Shown here: positions 21,671-30,279 of the stretch, piece after piece
How positions within the stretch are numbered: position 1 is the first letter of the stretch
How the letters are laid out: each line of letters opens with the position of its first letter
Program-made: the position numbers and the translations under genes
From: a virus
DNA length: 34,877 bases
Reading direction: 5' to 3' (one strand)
IMG/VR virus record: IMGVR_UViG_3300048121_000416
Coordinates: 1-34,877 of that record
Notes under the pieces: model-generated
The model's input: only the letters and a program-made list of their open reading frames with translations
Database searches by the model: none
What the model was told of the DNA's origin: nothing

Positions 21671-21829
21671 ATGACTAATGAAACAAAAGAAGCTGTAGAC
21701 GTACTAGCGGCATCCACAGGAATTATGTCTTTAGCGGCTTGGTTGCCGCCTGTAGCCAGTCTGTTTACTATTATATGGTTGGGTTTACGTATCTGGGAAT
21801 CACCTACAGTACAGAACTTACGTAAGTAA
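21671..21829 (+). CDS. Small holin-like membrane protein
   Basis: 52 residues: MTNETKEAVDVLAASTGIMS, LAAWLPPVASLFTIIWLG, LRIWESPTVQNLRK. One long hydrophobic segment interrupted by a PP pair near residue 26, with a basic tail. It resembles the class of short phage holins/T7-like gp17.5 analogues in marine phages. It should let the M15 endolysin reach the wall. The stop overlaps the next ATG (TAATG). Confidence 0.68.
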   Translation: MTNETKEAVDVLAASTGIMSLAAWLPPVASLFTIIWLGLRIWESPTVQNLRK

Positions 21830-22452
21830 TGAGACTATTTTGTTTGTTAATGTTGTTCAGTTGGGTTACACTAGCTGATAATGCACAGGAAGGTTCTCTG
21901 AATACGTTTCATGGGGACAACAGCACAACAAATAGTAATAACAACACAACGGACACATCAACAAGTAATACATACAACGGAGCAGGAAGCAGTAGCGAGA
22001 TACCAGTAGGTTCTGCCATTAGTCCTAGCTATATGTCAAACGGTATGGACACTTGCCTTAAGGGTTCAGGTAGTTCTTTACAGACAGTAGGTGTAGGTAT
22101 ATCAAACGGCAGTTACGAAGTAGACCCTAACTGTGACCGTAGGAGAGATGCTAAGTTATTGTCGGACTTAGGAATGAAGGTAGCCGCAGTAGCCCGTATG
22201 TGTGAAGCAGTAGAAGTATGGAAGAGTATGTTCTTGTCAGGGACACCTTGCCCCATATTGAGTAACGGTAAGTTAGTTGTTGGTAAACGTGCAGTATTAA
22301 TAATGAAGAGACAACCAGAAGTATATATACCTGACTACACAGACAACACCGAATGGTACAACACTATACTAAACATTGGAGGAGAGGACACAGATGAAGA
22401 AGATGATATTATCTCTGTTAGTGCTAAGTTCCGTCGTAGCACACAGCAGTGA
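21829..22452 (+). CDS. Exported conserved phage protein of unknown function
   Basis: 207 residues with a clear signal peptide (MRLFCLLMLFSWVTLA), then a low-complexity Asn/Thr/Ser linker, a core SYMSNGMDTCLKGSGSSLQT, VGVGISNGSYEVDPNCDRRR and DAKLLSDLGMKVAAVARMCE, and four or more cysteines that could form disulfides (periplasm). The core pattern occurs in other marine phage genomes as I recall. The tail DTDEEDDIISVSAKFRRSTQQ overlaps the next gene's start. Its place among membrane genes suggests a periplasmic or virion role. Confidence 0.72.
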   Translation: MRLFCLLMLFSWVTLADNAQEGSLNTFHGDNSTTNSNNNTTDTSTSNTYNGAGSSSEIPVGSAISPSYMSNGMDTCLKGSGSSLQTVGVGISNGSYEVDPNCDRRRDAKLLSDLGMKVAAVARMCEAVEVWKSMFLSGTPCPILSNGKLVVGKRAVLIMKRQPEVYIPDYTDNTEWYNTILNIGGEDTDEEDDIISVSAKFRRSTQQ

Positions 22453-23233
22453 GTTAGACAACCTAATCGACACCTCCAACGCTATTGTTGACCAGATAGA
22501 CAGAGGTATTAAACTTGTGGGTGCGGCACAAGAGTACTCTTATACAGGCTCAGGTTTGTCAGATGGTACGTTGTCAAGCACAGCGCACATCAGTGCAGAA
22601 CAACTACAGGCGTACAACAACGCATTGTCTGGTATGTCTAACTACAAAGCCTTCGGTGACTTACAGACTGTACTTGAGGAAAAAGCATACACTGAGTTGG
22701 ACATGATGGATGAAGCCATTGGTGTATTCACTGAAGTAGTAGTTGACATGATTGCTGTACAGGAAGTAGCAGAAGTAGCAGAGTCAGCCGCTAGTCCTCA
22801 AGAGGAAGCTGAGGTACAAACTTTTGTAGAGAACAACATAGAAGTGTTGACAATCACTCAGGAAGAAGTAGATACGTACAACACCAGTATGGATGACATT
22901 GAGACACACGCTAACAACGCTAGTGCATTCCTAGCGGTAGCAGGTAACAAAGAAGCTGTAGAGTTCCTAGAGCAAGGCATAGAGAACGCTAACACTACAG
23001 CAGAGCAGACTAACATCTTTTATGATGCCAATGCTCAATGGGTAGCTATGGGTTACAACACTACTAGAAACCTTACAGCAGTTTATCTTAACGGTCAAAA
23101 CTACGGTTTAGATTTATATGCGTCTGAAGCTGAAGTACTAGCCTTAGGTAGCGAGTCGGAGTATTATTTAACTGGTCCTACGGCTCAGAGTTATGATTGC
23201 TTTATGAATCAAACTAACTGTGTAGAACTATGA
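22394..23233 (+). CDS. Second exported protein, helical
   Basis: From the ATG at 22,394 (GGAGGAGAGG upstream) 279 residues: signal peptide MKKMILSLLVLSSVVAHS, then mainly helical acidic sequence with Asn/Gln-rich segments (AIVDQIDRGIKLVGAAQEYS, EVAEVAESAASPQEEAEVQT, FLEQGIENANTTAEQTNIFY). Two cysteines near the end (YDCFMNQTNCVEL) could pair. An in-frame TTG at 22,376 is possible but would spoil the signal peptide. It overlaps the previous gene by 59 bp. Unknown function, presumably periplasmic. Confidence 0.7.
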   Translation: MKKMILSLLVLSSVVAHSSELDNLIDTSNAIVDQIDRGIKLVGAAQEYSYTGSGLSDGTLSSTAHISAEQLQAYNNALSGMSNYKAFGDLQTVLEEKAYTELDMMDEAIGVFTEVVVDMIAVQEVAEVAESAASPQEEAEVQTFVENNIEVLTITQEEVDTYNTSMDDIETHANNASAFLAVAGNKEAVEFLEQGIENANTTAEQTNIFYDANAQWVAMGYNTTRNLTAVYLNGQNYGLDLYASEAEVLALGSESEYYLTGPTAQSYDCFMNQTNCVEL

Positions 23234-23649
23234 GCCTAGAGAAGTCAGAACTAAACATTAATGGTACGTCATTCAAAGGTGTGTGGATTGCCATTGTGAT
23301 GACCATAGGTACTAGCATTGGCGGGACTGTCTGGACTGCATCTAGTTTGTACTCAAGACTGGAAGCATTAGAGTCTAAGAAGATACCTGATATAAGCCCC
23401 TTACGTGAGAATCTAGGGACTTTAGGCACAAGGTTAGATACCCTACTAAGTCAGCAAGAAAAGCTGTTAGAACTCAATACAGACGTTTCTAAGCTAGCTA
23501 ATGAGATAGAGGCTATGAAAGGTACAGTAGCTAAGGCTGAGATTATAATAGAAAACATTGGCGATGTTGATGGTAAGATAAAGACATTGACTAAAGAGGT
23601 AGAGGATTTATGGCAAGGTATGGATTACTTGTCTAATCCCCTTAAGTGA
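23230..23649 (+). CDS. Membrane-anchored coiled-coil protein (i-spanin-like candidate)
   Basis: 139 residues: a short N-terminal tail, one membrane helix (GVWIAIVMTIGTSIGGTVWT, about 17-37), then a long heptad coiled coil (SRLEALESKK, LGTRLDTLLSQQEKLLELNT, KTLTKEVEDLWQGM). The topology is that of inner-membrane spanins (Rz-like). No lipoprotein o-spanin is seen as a nested gene, though the exported proteins upstream could substitute. The ATG overlaps the previous stop (ATGA). It could also be a virion-associated protein. Confidence 0.6.
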   Translation: MSLEKSELNINGTSFKGVWIAIVMTIGTSIGGTVWTASSLYSRLEALESKKIPDISPLRENLGTLGTRLDTLLSQQEKLLELNTDVSKLANEIEAMKGTVAKAEIIIENIGDVDGKIKTLTKEVEDLWQGMDYLSNPLK

Positions 23650-23656
23650 GGCATTT

Positions 23657-24055
23657 ATGATACAACAACTAATCGGACCTGTTTCAGGTTTACTTGACAA
23701 ATTCATAGAGGATAAAGACAAGAAGAATGCTATCGCCTTTGAACTTTCGACAATGGCTGAAAAACACGCGCAGGAACTTGCGAAAGCGCAACTTGAAGTT
23801 AATAAGACAGAAGCGGCACACAGAAGCCTGTTTGTGTCGGGTTGGAGACCTGCTGTTGGTTGGACTTGTTGTATTGGACTTGCGAGTCAGTACATTCTTA
23901 TCCCGATGGCAAATTTTGCGCTTGCTCTTGCCGATTCTACCATTGAAATCCCTGTACTAGACATGGCTACTATGATGCCAGTACTAATGGGTATGCTTGG
24001 TTTAGGTGCTATGAGAACTGTAGAGAAGACTAAAAAAGTACAGAGGGATAGATAA
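23657..24055 (+). CDS. Holin of the 3-TM superfamily
   Basis: 132 residues. An N-terminal amphipathic helix region (LIGPVSGLLDKFIEDKDKKN, AQLEVNKTEAAHRSLFVSGW) ends in the signature GWRPAVGW, followed by two or three hydrophobic helices (TCCIGLASQYILIPMANFAL, MMPVLMGMLGLGAMRTVEKT). This is the pattern of the GTA-type 3-TM holin family. It would form the lesion through which the endolysin leaves. The stop overlaps the next ATG (TAATG). Together with the small membrane protein at 21,671 there are two holin-like genes, one of which may be an antiholin. Confidence 0.83.
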   Translation: MIQQLIGPVSGLLDKFIEDKDKKNAIAFELSTMAEKHAQELAKAQLEVNKTEAAHRSLFVSGWRPAVGWTCCIGLASQYILIPMANFALALADSTIEIPVLDMATMMPVLMGMLGLGAMRTVEKTKKVQRDR

Positions 24056-25380
24056 TGTCGCAACCTAAAACTTTTGCAGAAGCTAAAGCACTTGCTGACC
24101 AAACGTACGTACAGTTTTTGCAAGACGAAGCGGATGCTATTACAAGTGAGTGGACTGAAGAAGACTATGATTTAGCAGAAAACCCTCAGTATAGAACAGA
24201 GGGTGTTATGGGTCGTCCTCAAACAAAAGTAAGAATATTACCTGAAGGCTACAAAGAATTACAGGAAATAAACTCGTACATTGAAAAAGGTCCTTTAGAT
24301 TTTACCAGTGAAGAAACGTATGATTTGTTGATTAACACTCCTATGGGTAAGGGAGGGACAATGCCAACAAAAAAACAATACTGGATAAATGAAGACAACC
24401 CATTACGTCAAGCTGTAGAAGCACAATCAGAGGTAATGCAAAACTATTTAGATGAAGCAGGTATTCCAATAGTTCAAAAGTATGAGGACATGGAAGGTTT
24501 TAAAAGACCTGATTCCTTCCGAGGTGAGGGTTTTTATTTAAACACAGGTACTGGGGCGCACATTGACTGGGGTTCGTCACTAAAAAGAAATCAAGATTAT
24601 CGCTCTACTCCTGATTCAGAATTAGGAACATACAGTCAAGTATTTGTCAGACCAGACCCGAGTAATTTTGTTGACGCTATTGTTGCACCTATTGTTAGTT
24701 TAGCCGCACCACAGTTTGCTCCATTACTCACAGCGGCACGGGGTGGTGACTTAGGAGACATAGTTAAATCCTATGCTGTAGGAGAACTAACAGGGGCTGT
24801 TGGTGGGGACTTTCTTGAAGATACTTTAGCTAACTTAGGTGTTGACGCTGACTTGTTTGGTTTAGATGCTGAAACATTTACTGAAGGTTTAGGTAATGTT
24901 CAAGAAACAATGCTAGAGGGTGGTAGCGGTAAAGAAGCCCTGTTAAAAGAGTTTGGTGGTGAAGCCTTAGAAGCTGTAGGTGTAGACTTGCCTGAGTTTG
25001 AGTTACCTGAAACAGGTGTTATAGGCGACATTAGAGAGTTAGGTAGGACAATAGACGACGTACTATTACAACCTGCTAAAGAAGGCGTAGAAGCTGTTAC
25101 TGCTCCAATAGAAGACTTATCGACTCCTTTAAAGGAAGCTGTAGAAACCGTAGGAGAACCTATAGTAGACTTAGTAGATGAGATTATAGATACTGTAGAT
25201 AGTCCTCTAGGAGATTTACTAGAGGGTACGCTAGGTGGCACAGGAGGCATGATGTCGGGGGCTAGGAAACCTTCACAGGTAGAAGGACTATTTGACAAAG
25301 AGTTATTTAAATTTGACACAGAGATTAAGTCTACACAAGAAATGCTTAGTCCAATGATGAACTTAAGAAGGTATGGATAA
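24055..25380 (+). CDS. Structural protein of unknown fold
   Basis: 441 residues. N-terminal part charged and helical (FAEAKALADQTYVQFLQDEA), a middle with VRPDPSNFVDAIVAPIVSLA and AAPQFAPLLTAARGGDLGDI, then a long acidic, Glu/Asp/Leu-rich region with repeated hydrophobic pairs (VEAVTAPIEDLSTPLKEAVE, TVGEPIVDLVDEIIDTVD). It stands between holin and adaptor in a run of virion genes with one-base overlaps, so it is probably a virion or ejection-associated protein. Family not recognised. Confidence 0.68.
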   Translation: MSQPKTFAEAKALADQTYVQFLQDEADAITSEWTEEDYDLAENPQYRTEGVMGRPQTKVRILPEGYKELQEINSYIEKGPLDFTSEETYDLLINTPMGKGGTMPTKKQYWINEDNPLRQAVEAQSEVMQNYLDEAGIPIVQKYEDMEGFKRPDSFRGEGFYLNTGTGAHIDWGSSLKRNQDYRSTPDSELGTYSQVFVRPDPSNFVDAIVAPIVSLAAPQFAPLLTAARGGDLGDIVKSYAVGELTGAVGGDFLEDTLANLGVDADLFGLDAETFTEGLGNVQETMLEGGSGKEALLKEFGGEALEAVGVDLPEFELPETGVIGDIRELGRTIDDVLLQPAKEGVEAVTAPIEDLSTPLKEAVETVGEPIVDLVDEIIDTVDSPLGDLLEGTLGGTGGMMSGARKPSQVEGLFDKELFKFDTEIKSTQEMLSPMMNLRRYG

Positions 25381-26033
25381 TGACTTACTTACAATTAGTA
25401 AATGCTGTATTGCGTAGACTGAGAGAAAATGAAGTAACTACTGCTGTAGGTAATGCTGATAGTTACACTAAACTTATAGGTGACTTTGTTAATGATGCTA
25501 AACGTATCGTAGAGGATTCGTGGGACTGGTCTTCATTGCGTAACACGTTTACTATCAACACAGTAGCTAATACATTTAGTTATAATATAAATGGCACAGG
25601 AACAGCCAGTAAGACGTTAGATGTAATTAACGATACGTCTAACTTCTTTATGCGACAAGCTACTTCTTCTTATATGAACAGTGTTTTCTTAAACTCTGAA
25701 CCACCTAAAGGCGCACCTAACTACTACGCTTGGAATGGTTTTAATGCTAACGGTTATTTAACTGTAGATGTATTCCCTATTCCTGACGGTGTGTATACAT
25801 TACGTTTTAACATGGTGGATAGAACAGCACCATTTACTGCTGATGCTACAGTTCTTGACGTACCTTCAGCACCAGTGATTCAATATGCTGTTGCTTTAGC
25901 TTCTCGTGAACGTGGTGAGACAGGTGGTACATCAGCACAAGAACTGTTTGCTATTGCTGACGCTACATTAGCTGATGCTATAGCTATGGATGCGGCACGA
26001 TTCCCTTCTGAAACTGTATGGACGGCTTGCTAA
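25380..26033 (+). CDS. Head-tail adaptor protein
   Basis: 217 residues. Opens MTYLQLVNAVLRRLRENEVT and has IGDFVNDAKRIVEDSWDWSS, then beta strands, and a C-terminal helix rich in Ala (PVIQYAVALASRERGETGGT, LADAIAMDAARFPSETVW). This is the pattern of adaptor proteins of short-tailed phages (T7 gp11/SU10-type), which form the ring under the portal. The stop shares a base with the next ATG (TAATG). Confidence 0.86.
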   Translation: MTYLQLVNAVLRRLRENEVTTAVGNADSYTKLIGDFVNDAKRIVEDSWDWSSLRNTFTINTVANTFSYNINGTGTASKTLDVINDTSNFFMRQATSSYMNSVFLNSEPPKGAPNYYAWNGFNANGYLTVDVFPIPDGVYTLRFNMVDRTAPFTADATVLDVPSAPVIQYAVALASRERGETGGTSAQELFAIADATLADAIAMDAARFPSETVWTAC

Positions 26034-27661
26034 TGGCTCAACAACTACAAGCAGTATCTATTGTAGCACCTGCGTTTTCTGGTATTAACAATCAGGATTC
26101 GCCTACGGCTATTGATACTTCTTTTGCGGCTACGGCTAACAACTGTGTAATTGACAAGTTTGGTCGTATTGGTTCTCGTAAGGGAAGTGTTTTATTAACT
26201 GAAAGTTATAATGAAGAAATAGTAAAAACAGCTTACTTGTATAATAATCCTGTCGAGTTTATAGATGAGTTTGTGGATAATTTAGGAGTATCTACTGTTT
26301 ACTTTGCGGCAGGACAAGCAAGCGGTAGTGGTCCAAGTCATAGATATATTTACAAAAACCCTGAAAACCCTGTTAATGTAAGACCTGCGGATTACAGTCC
26401 AACAGCTAACAACTGGAAAATGGCTAGTCTTGCTAATAAAGCATACTTTTTTCAACGTGGACATGAACCTTTATCGTCTATAGGTGGTGGTGATTTAAGC
26501 GTAATAAGTGATAACCACGTACCTCAAGCTAATGAAGTTATAGCCGCATACGGTAAACTATGGGCGGCTGATGTTGCTGAAAATAAACACACAGTATATT
26601 GGTCTGATACATTACTGGGCAGTGTATGGCATGGTGGAGCATCAGGTTCTTTAGACTTGCGTACAGTATTTCCTAGTGGCTTTGACGAAGTAACTGCACT
26701 AGCGGCACACAACGGGTTTTTAATTATATTCTGTAAAGATTGTATCTTAATTTACTCTGGTGCTGAAAGCCCTGCTTCTATGGTTTTACAAGATGTTATT
26801 GAGGGTGTAGGTTGTATTGCAAGAGACTCTGTACAAAATACAGGTAGTGACATTATATTCTTGTCTAAAGACGGTGTAAGAACGCTAGGGCGTGTTATAC
26901 AAGAAAAGTCTGCACCTATGCGAGACATCAGTAAAAACATTAGAGATGAGTTAATACTTGAGGTAGGAAGACACTCAGGTCCTATTAAGTCTGTGTATAG
27001 TCCTGAAGAAGCCTTTTATGTGTTGTCGTTACCTGACGAAAACTTAGCTTATTGTTTTGACATGAGAAGTTTCCTACCTGATGGTTCAGCTAGAGTAACT
27101 ACTTGGTCCGATATAAACGCTAAGTGTTTGCTACGTAAACGTAACGGTGACATCTTGTTTGGTAAATTATTCGGTGTTTACAAATATACAGGATACAATG
27201 ACGCTTCAAGAGCAAGCGGTGGTACTGCGGGCAACCCTGCCGCCCTTGAACGTGGAACGTACACAATGAAATACGAAAGTAATTCAATGGACTTTGGTAA
27301 ACCTGCAAACATTAAGTTTTTAAAACAACTGGAAGTATCAGTAGCGGGTAACTTAGGTGAAGACTCTATATTAAGATGGTACTATGACTATGACCCTAAT
27401 ACAGAAGGTAACTTTACTATTACTCCTCCTGCATTAGAGCCTAATGAAGGCGAGTTTAATATAGGAGAGTTTACCGCGGCAGTAGGACAAACAGGATACG
27501 TGGGGACGGAATATGCTTCTGGTGTGTACATACAGACACCACACGCCAATGGTACAGGTAACGGTAGAGTTTTAACAATGGGATTGAATGCAACTATAGA
27601 TGGAAGTCCTTATTCCATACAACGAATTGATTTAAAAGTATTATTAGGGAGAACCTTATAA
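26033..27661 (+). CDS. Tail nozzle protein (tubular B / stabilisation-like)
   Basis: From the ATG at 26,033 the product is 542 residues (an earlier in-frame start lies inside the adaptor gene). N-terminus VSIVAPAFSGINNQDSPTAI, then ANNCVIDKFGRIGSRKGSVL, a propeller-like middle (AAHNGFLIIFCKDCILIYSG, IARDSVQNTGSDIIFLSKDG), and a beta-rich C-terminus. Nozzle proteins of podoviruses hold this architecture and close the tail tube. Adjacent adaptor and portal-type genes support the call. Confidence 0.85.
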   Translation: MAQQLQAVSIVAPAFSGINNQDSPTAIDTSFAATANNCVIDKFGRIGSRKGSVLLTESYNEEIVKTAYLYNNPVEFIDEFVDNLGVSTVYFAAGQASGSGPSHRYIYKNPENPVNVRPADYSPTANNWKMASLANKAYFFQRGHEPLSSIGGGDLSVISDNHVPQANEVIAAYGKLWAADVAENKHTVYWSDTLLGSVWHGGASGSLDLRTVFPSGFDEVTALAAHNGFLIIFCKDCILIYSGAESPASMVLQDVIEGVGCIARDSVQNTGSDIIFLSKDGVRTLGRVIQEKSAPMRDISKNIRDELILEVGRHSGPIKSVYSPEEAFYVLSLPDENLAYCFDMRSFLPDGSARVTTWSDINAKCLLRKRNGDILFGKLFGVYKYTGYNDASRASGGTAGNPAALERGTYTMKYESNSMDFGKPANIKFLKQLEVSVAGNLGEDSILRWYYDYDPNTEGNFTITPPALEPNEGEFNIGEFTAAVGQTGYVGTEYASGVYIQTPHANGTGNGRVLTMGLNATIDGSPYSIQRIDLKVLLGRTL

Positions 27662-27934
27662 ATGAGTAATTATGTTATAACAACGGACTTTAGTGTTAAA
27701 GACGGTCTTGCGTCAGGAAACCCTAATAAACTTATTAAGGGTGTTGATTTTGACACAGAGTTTTTAGCAATACGCGCGGCAATAGAAACTAAAGCTGATT
27801 TAGCTTCCCCTAGTTTTTTAGGGAGTACTAGCTTTGTAAATGCTACAGCATCGGGTAATTTAACAGTCTCAGGCACAACAACACTAGCAGGTACTTTAGC
27901 GGGTACTTTCACTATTGACGGAGGTACGTTCTAA
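27662..27934 (+). CDS. Small tail protein
   Basis: 90 residues. Opens MSNYVITTDFSVKDGLASGN and PNKLIKGVDFDTEFLAIRAA, a segment common at the start of phage fibre genes, followed by a short beta-repeat tail (SGNLTVSGTTTLAGTLAGTF). It looks like a truncated fibre made only of the virion-attachment domain and a stub. The ATG is at 27,662, directly after the nozzle stop; ribosome site GGGAG. The stop overlaps the next ATG (TAATG). Confidence 0.72.
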   Translation: MSNYVITTDFSVKDGLASGNPNKLIKGVDFDTEFLAIRAAIETKADLASPSFLGSTSFVNATASGNLTVSGTTTLAGTLAGTFTIDGGTF

Positions 27935-28887
27935 TGGGTGCGTTTGAAGATTTCCTACAAGCAGGTGCAGGATACTACATAGGGCAAGAAGGCATTCAAG
28001 GTGCTAGAGACATAGGACAACGTGGTTACACAGAATCTATGACTCTTGCTGAAGATGTCGCAGGTAAAGCTACGTTCCAACCCTTTACTGTTACTACAGG
28101 CTTAGGGCAAACAACTACGACACCTACTGGTGGTATAGACATTGGCTTGTCTCCTGAGCAACAGGCTCTACAGACGCAACTAATGGGTCAGGCACAAGGT
28201 TTGTTTGGTCAGGTAGGGGTAGACCCTAGTACAGCACAAGCTGACCTGTATGAGCAAATGAGAGCCGTACAACGCCCTGAGGAAGAACGTCAGCGTTTAG
28301 CCTTAGAAGAGCGTATGTTGTCTCAAGGGCGTATGGGTTTACAGTCAGCGGCATACGGTGGTTCTTCACCAGAGTTGTTAGCACAAGAGACTGCTAGACA
28401 AGAGGCTATGGCTAGAGCAAACTTAGGTGCTAGGACACAATCTATGGTAGAACAAGCGCAAGCGTTGTCTTCAGCTAGTGGTTTGATGGGTCTAGGTTAT
28501 ATGCCACAACAGCAAGCCCTGAGTGCGTTAGGTGCGGGTACAAACGTAGCAGGACTAGCTGACATTGGTAGACGTACTGGCGCACAACTGTTTGGTCAGT
28601 TAGGTCAGTCAGGTGTTGAAGCCTTGATAGGTGGTGAAGACTTAGCTAACCGTTTACAGTTACAACAAATGCAGTCATTATCTGATTCTTTGTTTGGTAG
28701 ACAACCTACAATGCAAGAGCAAATCTTAGGTCAGATTTATGATGTAGACACTAGTGGTGGTAGTTCTTTATTAGATAGTCTGGGCGGTTTATTTGGTGGT
28801 TTGTTTGATAACAGAACTGACCAACAAAAAGAAATAGATGAAACCGAAGAAGACCTAATGGATATGTTTGACGTACTGAACAAATAG
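27934..28887 (+). CDS. Ejection (internal virion) protein 1
   Basis: 317 residues. The N-terminus FEDFLQAGAGYYIGQEGIQG is followed by Gln/Ala/Leu-rich helices (EERQRLALEERMLSQGRMGL, SPELLAQETARQEAMARANL) and a Gly-rich C-terminal patch LLDSLGGLFGGLFDN before an acidic end. It resembles P22 gp7/T7 gp14-type small ejection proteins that pass into the host to build a DNA-delivery tunnel. First of three such genes in a row. Confidence 0.74.
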   Translation: MGAFEDFLQAGAGYYIGQEGIQGARDIGQRGYTESMTLAEDVAGKATFQPFTVTTGLGQTTTTPTGGIDIGLSPEQQALQTQLMGQAQGLFGQVGVDPSTAQADLYEQMRAVQRPEEERQRLALEERMLSQGRMGLQSAAYGGSSPELLAQETARQEAMARANLGARTQSMVEQAQALSSASGLMGLGYMPQQQALSALGAGTNVAGLADIGRRTGAQLFGQLGQSGVEALIGGEDLANRLQLQQMQSLSDSLFGRQPTMQEQILGQIYDVDTSGGSSLLDSLGGLFGGLFDNRTDQQKEIDETEEDLMDMFDVLNK

Positions 28888-28899
28888 GAGACAATGAGA

Positions 28900-30279
28900 A
28901 TGGCTAACAGAGATATAGCAGGATTACTTACAGGCATTCCTAGTGGCGGTCTTAGCCCACTAGCACAGTTGACTCCTGAGCAACAAAGAATGCAAATGGG
29001 CGCACAGGCGGCACAGCGTATGAGTGGTGGATTACGTGGTTTGATGGGCGGTGGGGCTACTCCTCAACAACAAATACAACAGAAGATGAGTCAGGACGTT
29101 CAAGGCTTTGATACGAAAACTATTGATGAACAAAAGAAACTAGTAGCCATGCTTCAGATGTCAGGTCAAGCAGGACTAGCGGCACAGTTAGCATCTCGTT
29201 TAAAAGACAACATAGCAACACAACAACAAACTCAAAAGTTAGAGTTGAATAAAAAGGTTGTCGAAAGGTTATATCCTGATACTGAATGGGCGGCTGACTT
29301 TGCGGCTCAGGGTGTCCCTCTGTCCACCATTAAAGAATTAACTTCAGATACTAACGCAGATAGAGACGCAACTTATAATTGGGTTGTAGACACTTATGGC
29401 GAAGAAGAGGCAACTAAACTTAGACCTGTTATTATGACTGGTCAAGTAAAGCCCCAAGATATTCCTAGCCTAATACCTGACGATTCTATAAGCATATCAT
29501 CTAGACAGAATGTTGATTACATAGATTCTGACGGTAAGGTACAAACAACTTTGGTTATGTTTTCTGGTGACGGGAAAACATATGATGCTTCAGGTAATCC
29601 AATAAAACTACCTGAAAACGCACAGCTTTCTGTTGTAGGTAGAACAGCCGCTGACGTTAATTTTGAAAGAAAATCAGACGGTACGCTAGGCGCACCTCTT
29701 AGCGACACACATAGAAATGAAATAATAGAAGATATAAACAGTTCTGTTGCACTGCTAGATGAGGTTGAAAAGATAGGAACGGAAGAGTTAGAAAATACTT
29801 TAACTTATTTAGGAAAGGCAAAAAGATGGGCAGGTGGTATATCTAGCGCGCTTCAAGTAGGAGAACTTGCAGAAAGTAAAAGCAAGGTTTTAAAAGCTAT
29901 AGGGGAAAAAGCTGAAAGCCTAGAGGACTTCGGTGGCGAGTCTACTATAATTTTTGACAAACTACAGCAGTACTTTAACAAAAGAAGACACGATATTACA
30001 GGGGCGCAAGCGTCAATAAAAGAACTTGCAGAGTTGAGAAAAGGGCTTTTAAGCGGAGAAAGTAAACCTAATGAAGCTAAAGCCCGTATTGCAGAGATTA
30101 TAAGAAGAGAACGAGCCTCTATTGAAAGAAATCAGATGCTTCTTGAGAAAAATCTAATGTCTTGGGATTCCTATACAAACGTGCCTGCTTGGTCTACGGA
30201 TAAACTAAACCTTGTGGGCGAGGAAGAGCAAAGCGTAACACCTACTAGTATTATTAATACAGCATTGGGGATTGACTAA
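28900..30279 (+). CDS. Ejection (internal virion) protein 2
   Basis: About 459 residues from the ATG at 28,900 (another ATG two codons upstream is very close to AGGAG). N-terminus MANRDIAGLLTGIPSGGLSP, then Gln-rich helices and a Gly/Met-rich stretch (QAAQRMSGGLRGLMGGGATP), a beta-rich middle (QNVDYIDSDGKVQTTLVMFS), and long helices to the end. Size, Gln-rich helices and position between proteins 1 and 3 fit an ejection protein. The stop overlaps the next ATG (TAATG). Confidence 0.72.
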   Translation: MANRDIAGLLTGIPSGGLSPLAQLTPEQQRMQMGAQAAQRMSGGLRGLMGGGATPQQQIQQKMSQDVQGFDTKTIDEQKKLVAMLQMSGQAGLAAQLASRLKDNIATQQQTQKLELNKKVVERLYPDTEWAADFAAQGVPLSTIKELTSDTNADRDATYNWVVDTYGEEEATKLRPVIMTGQVKPQDIPSLIPDDSISISSRQNVDYIDSDGKVQTTLVMFSGDGKTYDASGNPIKLPENAQLSVVGRTAADVNFERKSDGTLGAPLSDTHRNEIIEDINSSVALLDEVEKIGTEELENTLTYLGKAKRWAGGISSALQVGELAESKSKVLKAIGEKAESLEDFGGESTIIFDKLQQYFNKRRHDITGAQASIKELAELRKGLLSGESKPNEAKARIAEIIRRERASIERNQMLLEKNLMSWDSYTNVPAWSTDKLNLVGEEEQSVTPTSIINTALGID

